Origin: JASFTV01 sp050050615
GTDB lineage: Bacteria > Desulfobacterota > DSM-4660 > Desulfatiglandales > HGW-15
NCBI GenBank assembly: GCA_050050615.1
Contig: JASFTV010000134.1
Location: 1-8,803, forward strand
Length of the DNA stretch: 8,803 nucleotides
Direction: 5' to 3'
The position numbers and the translations under genes are program-made. The notes beneath the pieces are model-generated. The model was not told the DNA's origin and made no database searches. It saw nothing but the letters and a program-made list of their open reading frames with translations. Positions 5,689-8,803 of the stretch are shown here, piece after piece; the stretch's first letter is position 1; each line of letters starts with the position of its first letter.

Positions 5689-6954
5689 ATGACGCCTCCT
5701 ATGACCATGACAGAAAAGATATTGGCCGCTCACACTGAGCAAGAATCAGTGAGCCCAGGGGAATTGCTCAAGGTCCGAGTGGACCTGGCTCTAGCTAACG
5801 ACGTCACCACCCCTTTAGCCGTCCGCGTTTTTGATGACATAGGTAAGGAGAAAGTTTTCGACGCTGAAAGGATTGCCCTGGTGGCGGACCACTTCGTGCC
5901 TAACAAAGACATTCCATCGGCCCAGCAAGCGAAGATCATGAAGATGTTCGCACTGAGGCAGGGGATCAGACACCACTATGAATTGGCGGACGGGGGCATT
6001 GAGCACGTCATCCTTCCTGAAAAGGGGTTGGTACTTCCCGGTGATCTCGTGATAGGGGCGGATAGTCATACCTGTACCTATGGCGCACTCGGGGCTTTTG
6101 CTACCGGGGTTGGAAGCACCGATCTTGGTGCTGTCATGGCGACAGGCATGGCATGGCTCAAGGTTCCGGCGACTATAAGACTGGAATATGAAGGCAATCT
6201 GAGGCCGTGGGTGGGAGGCAAGGATCTCATCCTTTTCACTCTGGGCAAGCTGGGCGTGGACGGTGCCAATTATAAGGCGCTGGAGTTTTCCGGAGGGGTT
6301 ATCAAAAGACTCCCCATGGATCATCGGTTTACCATGGCCAATATGGCTATTGAAGGGGGCGCAAAGAACGGCATTTTTGAGCCGGATGATATCACTTATA
6401 ACTATGTGAACCAGAGAGCTAATAGAGAACCATCGTTCGTTGAGAGCGATCGCGACGCAAGATTTGAAAAGGCGATTGAGATAGATGTGGAGCAAATTGA
6501 ACTTCAAGTCGCATTTCCCCATTCGCCTGCCAATGTAGGACCCATATCTGAGGTCGGGCATATCCCGTTGGATCAGGTTTTCATTGGCTCATGCACCAAC
6601 GGTCGACTGGACGATCTGCGAGTGGCTTCAGAAATTCTGGAGGGAAGGTCGGCTGCTAAAGGCACGAGGCTTATTGTCATCCCGGGCTCCTCTCGCATTT
6701 ATAAACAGATGATTCAGGGAGGCGGATTAGAGACGCTGGTGGAAGCGGGCGCCGTCGTGGGGCCCCCCTGCTGTGGACCCTGTCTCGGAGGGCACATGGG
6801 AATCCTCGCAGAGGGGGAAAAAGCGCTTTCCACGGGCAACCGGAATTTTCAGGGTCGAATGGGACATCCTAAGAGCGAGATCTATCTTGCAAGCCCGGCG
6901 GTTGCAGCAGCCTCTGCTGTTCTCGGAAGAATCGGATCTCCCGAACAGCTTTAG
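5689..6954 (+). CDS. leuC: 3-isopropylmalate dehydratase, large subunit (HACN/archaeal-type)
   Basis: With LeuD forms the [4Fe-4S] isomerase that converts 2- to 3-isopropylmalate; the same enzyme type also isomerises citramalate in the CimA pathway. 421 residues fits the shorter homoaconitase-like LeuC group rather than the roughly 466-residue E. coli type. Aconitase-family segments are ALANDVTTPLA (35-45), DHFVPNKDIPSA (67-78), GADSHTCTYGALGAFATGVG (123-142), FIGSCTNGRLDDLR (298-311), VIPGSSRIYKQMI (330-342) and GPPCCGPCLGGHMG (358-371). Cys302, Cys362 and Cys365 are the expected cluster ligands. The ATG at 5689 is preferred because AAGGGA (5675-5680) is eight bases upstream; ATGs at 5701 and 5707 would remove four or six residues and would look equally natural to the family. 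leuD follows ten bases after the stop. Confidence 0.94.
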   Translation: MTPPMTMTEKILAAHTEQESVSPGELLKVRVDLALANDVTTPLAVRVFDDIGKEKVFDAERIALVADHFVPNKDIPSAQQAKIMKMFALRQGIRHHYELADGGIEHVILPEKGLVLPGDLVIGADSHTCTYGALGAFATGVGSTDLGAVMATGMAWLKVPATIRLEYEGNLRPWVGGKDLILFTLGKLGVDGANYKALEFSGGVIKRLPMDHRFTMANMAIEGGAKNGIFEPDDITYNYVNQRANREPSFVESDRDARFEKAIEIDVEQIELQVAFPHSPANVGPISEVGHIPLDQVFIGSCTNGRLDDLRVASEILEGRSAAKGTRLIVIPGSSRIYKQMIQGGGLETLVEAGAVVGPPCCGPCLGGHMGILAEGEKALSTGNRNFQGRMGHPKSEIYLASPAVAAASAVLGRIGSPEQL

Positions 6955-6964
6955 AGGGAAGGGC

Positions 6965-7459
6965 ATGGAATTCAAAGGAAGGGTCTGGAAGTTCGGGGAT
7001 AACATAGATACCGATGCGATCGTCCCTGCAAGATTCCTCAATGTGTCGGACGAAAACGAACTGGCCGGGAACACGTTCATCGATTTGAGGCCTGATTTCA
7101 GCAAGTCAGTGCAACCACATGATATTATCGTTGCAGGCACCAATTTTGGGTGCGGCTCATCCAGAGAGCACGCGCCGTGGGCCATTAAGGCAGCCGGAAT
7201 CAGCGTGGTTGTGGCCAGGAGTTTCGCCAGGATCTTTTACAGAAACGCCTTCAATATCGGTTTGCCCATCCTGGAGTGCGAAGAGGCCGTGGAATCATTT
7301 TCTGAAGGTGAGCATGTGCTTATTGATCTCGGATCCGGTAAAATCAGGAGTGTAGAGGGCGGGGTACAGGTTTTTGCGAAGCCTCTGCCGACGTTTATGC
7401 GGAAGATGATCCAGGCAGGTGGCCTGGTTCCCTATATTAGGGAGAAGGGGTCATTGTAA
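6965..7459 (+). CDS. leuD: 3-isopropylmalate dehydratase, small subunit
   Basis: Swivelling small subunit that completes the substrate pocket of the LeuCD isomerase. 164 residues, the length of the archaeal-type LeuD that partners the LeuC group seen here. Motifs are KFGDNIDTDAIVPARFLN (9-26), GTNFGCGSSREHAPWAIK (58-75), with the substrate-recognition loop GCGSSREHA, and ARSFARIFYRNAFNIGLPIL (84-103). The frame stays open upstream to 6773 inside leuC, but the ATG at 6965 is chosen: GAGGGAAGGG lies between the leuC stop and the ATG, and the family N-terminus begins here. The ten-base gap after leuC indicates translation from one mRNA, giving matched subunit levels. The next operon position is occupied by a broken ilvD. 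Confidence 0.95.
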   Translation: MEFKGRVWKFGDNIDTDAIVPARFLNVSDENELAGNTFIDLRPDFSKSVQPHDIIVAGTNFGCGSSREHAPWAIKAAGISVVVARSFARIFYRNAFNIGLPILECEEAVESFSEGEHVLIDLGSGKIRSVEGGVQVFAKPLPTFMRKMIQAGGLVPYIREKGSL

Positions 7460-7488
7460 TACCATTGTTATGAATGGGCAAGAGATAG

Positions 7489-7596
7489 ATGGGAAGCGAC
7501 GTGGTGAAAGAAGGTCTTGACCGGGCACCGCACCGATCTCTTTTCAAAGCGATGCGTTATGCGCACCAGGAACTAAAACGACCTGAAAAGCCCTGA
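7489..7596 (+). pseudogene. ilvD: Truncated remnant of dihydroxy-acid dehydratase N-terminus
   Basis: Thirty-five codons, ATG to TGA, starting MGSDVVKEGLDRAPHRSL and continuing FKAMRYAHQELKRP. IlvD proteins begin in the same way: a start close to M-x-S-D, K-x-G-x-x-R-A-P-H-R-S-L, then a short A-x-G-x-T-D-E-E-L-x-x-P-L-I-G stretch. The match is strong up to KRP (about residue 32, base 7584); then the expected L-I-G-I is replaced by EKP-stop and no further IlvD sequence is visible downstream. Full-length IlvD is about 550-570 residues, so over 90% is missing, including all Fe-S cysteines. The ATG is 29 bases after the leuD stop, so the intact gene would have been next in the leu operon. Loss by deletion or rearrangement near 7585 is inference. 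The rest of 7460-7634 holds nothing else recognisable. A functional short peptide is possible but unlikely. Confidence 0.75.
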
Positions 7597-7634
7597 GGCG
7601 GGGAAAATGGGTTTTACCACAAAGGAGGTTGGAG

Positions 7635-7691
7635 ATGTGGTTGTCAGCTATGTATGAGTTTCCCGGCAACCACTCTTTGGAAAGACCATAA
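7635..7691 (+). CDS. 18-aa mini-ORF upstream of the methyltransferase-like gene
   Basis: Eighteen codons reading MWLSAMYEFPGNHSLERP, stop TAA at 7689-7691. It has the best Shine-Dalgarno of this region, AAAGGAGG (7621-7628), six bases before its ATG. The downstream gene's ATG follows one base after its stop, an arrangement that suggests translational coupling. I do not recognise the peptide. The same ribosome binding site is too far (25 bases) to serve the in-frame ATG at 7654. It could be a leader peptide, or the good site could be left over from an earlier gene that lost its body. Confidence 0.4.
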   Translation: MWLSAMYEFPGNHSLERP

Positions 7692-7692
7692 C

Positions 7693-8313
7693 ATGGGCAA
7701 GGAATCACAGCTCGAGACACAGGATACGCCTGAGAAAAGGTGGGTGAAAATGCTGGCTGAGTACTTGCCCAAATACAATATCAGGCTATCTGAAAATGCG
7801 AACGTTTTGAATATCGGGTGTGGAAACAGTGTGAAGTGGAACTATCTCGGAGTAACCCTTTACCTGGCAAGTCAGGGTTTGGGGATGCCCAACTATGTTG
7901 GGGTGGACCTCAGCGAAGAAGCCTTTGCGGAGGCAAAAAGCGTACTGGGCGGATTGGTCGATTTTGTCGTTGGTGACGCACAGAACTTAACAGGGTTCTT
8001 GACGGGGAGGTATCAACTCGTTGTTTTTGAGCATCCAAGTCTCACAACGTCTCCTGACGGGCCTAAAATATGGAAAAAGATATTTCAAGAAACGGCAAAT
8101 TTTTTGGATATGAACGGAGGTATTATCCTCACAAGTTTCTGGTTGAATGACCATATACCTGCGCAGGTTGGGCTAGAGCGAGCTCGGTTCAAGGTTCTTT
8201 TTAGTGGTAGAAACAAATTCCCTGGAAAGACATTCGACACGGCCAGTAATGGAGAATCTCTGGTATTCGATAAATATATTATTATCGCAAAAAGACACGG
8301 TTCCGAGGATTAA
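7693..8313 (+). CDS. Class I SAM-dependent methyltransferase-like protein
   Basis: 206 residues from the ATG at 7693. The Rossmann-type signature is visible: NVLNIGCGNS (37-46) as the glycine loop binding S-adenosylmethionine, YVGVDLSEEAF (68-78) with Asp72 at the end of strand 2, VDFVVGDAQNL (89-99) with Asp95, and YQLVVFEHPSL (107-117) for strand 4. FEHPSL replaces the more common D-P-P or N-P-P motif, so neither substrate nor methylated atom can be inferred, and a non-methylating member cannot be excluded. The start at 7693 is preferred over 7654 because GGAAAG (7679-7684) is eight bases upstream and the 18-codon ORF ends one base before it; 7654 lacks a site and would add 13 residues. It is followed after 36 bases by a nitrilase-family gene in the same direction, likely co-transcribed. 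Confidence 0.72.
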   Translation: MGKESQLETQDTPEKRWVKMLAEYLPKYNIRLSENANVLNIGCGNSVKWNYLGVTLYLASQGLGMPNYVGVDLSEEAFAEAKSVLGGLVDFVVGDAQNLTGFLTGRYQLVVFEHPSLTTSPDGPKIWKKIFQETANFLDMNGGIILTSFWLNDHIPAQVGLERARFKVLFSGRNKFPGKTFDTASNGESLVFDKYIIIAKRHGSED

Positions 8314-8349
8314 CGGGCCAAACAGGATGCAGGAAGGAATTGGGGGAGT

Positions 8350-8803
8350 ATGAGAGATCTAAAAGTAGCGGCCGTATGCATGCATTCGGAACCGGGTGAA
8401 ATACTCAGGAATTTGGATCGGACAGAATCGTATGCCTCGAAGGCGTCAGAGATGGGCGCTGAACTCATCTGCTTCCCTGAGCTTTCCATATCGGGTTATA
8501 CGCTTAAGCACCCCTTGCGTGTGTACGGAAATCTGAGGCCGGATGGGGTGATTGAAAGGATCGCCCAAATAGCGCAGGAAAAAGCTCTCATCATAATCGC
8601 CGGTCTCATAGAGATACCGGATGAGGAAAAGCCGTATATTAGCCAAATTGTAGCAGGCCCCAAGGGATTGCTTGGCACGTACAGAAAAACGCATCTTTCA
8701 CCCCCCGAAAAAGAGACGTACGGGGCTGGAGAACAGATCAATACCTTTTCCCACCGCGATGTGGCCTTCGGCATTCAACTTTGCTATGAGTCCCATTTCC
8801 CTG
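8350..8803 (+). CDS. Nitrilase-superfamily carbon-nitrogen hydrolase, N-terminal part (runs off right edge)
   Basis: First 151 residues of a cytoplasmic C-N hydrolase; members cleave amides or nitriles or transfer acyl groups. The Glu-Lys-Cys triad is visible: Glu44 in ICFPELSISGY (40-50), Lys113 in GTYRKTHLSPPEKETY (109-124) and Cys145 in FGIQLCYESHFP (140-151). The family is usually 260-300 residues, so about half is missing. The Y-R-K-x-H-L and late C-Y-E motifs resemble amidase-type branches more than true nitrilases, but the substrate cannot be read from this part. The ATG at 8350 is supported by AGGAAGGA (8331-8338) and a closer GGGGGAG. It follows the methyltransferase-like gene after 36 bases, which suggests a two-gene unit. 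Confidence 0.88.
   Translation, partial: MRDLKVAAVCMHSEPGEILRNLDRTESYASKASEMGAELICFPELSISGYTLKHPLRVYGNLRPDGVIERIAQIAQEKALIIIAGLIEIPDEEKPYISQIVAGPKGLLGTYRKTHLSPPEKETYGAGEQINTFSHRDVAFGIQLCYESHFP

Noticed and set aside
5815..6561. Minus-strand ORF of 248 codons inside leuC
   Set aside because: Fully antisense to conserved leuC, with no recognisable domain and no ribosome binding site of note; long antisense ORFs are common in such genes.
6773..6964. In-frame upstream extension of leuD by 64 residues
   Set aside because: It overlaps the essential C-terminal part of leuC in another frame and has no LeuD similarity; the ATG at 6965 has a ribosome binding site and begins the family N-terminus.

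Overview
This window looks like a chromosomal stretch from a mesophilic, moderately GC-balanced bacterium, most likely of the Desulfobacterota (former delta-proteobacteria). That placement is inferred from gene content and style: a citramalate synthase (CimA), a bacterial-type LeuA, and LeuC/LeuD of the shorter archaeal/HACN-like type. No rRNA or other taxonomic marker is present.

Layout. Positions 1-763 (minus strand) hold the N-terminal two thirds of an E. coli-type NADP isocitrate dehydrogenase, which runs off the left edge. It is transcribed divergently from a free-standing B3/4-domain protein gene (958-1614). A GC-rich double hairpin follows (1629-1732). Positions 1763-2001 form what reads as a complete transcription-attenuation leader: a promoter, a 38-codon leader ORF in which 22 residues are Leu, Ile or Val, three mutually exclusive RNA pairings, and a strong intrinsic terminator ending 20 bases before cimA. 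cimA (2022-3599) is followed by a 425-base gap with a hairpin, a perfect -10 box, a 119-base element bounded by 19-base perfect inverted repeats, and a weak terminator-like hairpin. Then come leuA (4025-5569), leuC (5689-6954) and leuD (6965-7459). Directly after leuD, where the next operon gene would be, lies a 35-codon remnant of the N-terminus of ilvD (dihydroxy-acid dehydratase). The right side has an 18-codon mini-ORF with an excellent ribosome binding site, abutting a SAM-methyltransferase-like gene (7693-8313), and the start of a nitrilase-family amidohydrolase (8350 to the edge).

How it works together. CimA makes (R)-citramalate from pyruvate and acetyl-CoA. LeuCD isomerises citramalate (isoleucine branch) as well as 2-isopropylmalate (leucine branch, from LeuA). 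The cluster therefore serves Ile and Leu synthesis from shared enzymes. leuB, needed by both branches, is not in the window, and ilvD is present only as a remnant, so functional copies must be elsewhere. The main finding is the branched-chain-amino-acid attenuator of cimA. The ilvD remnant and the structured element upstream of leuA come next.
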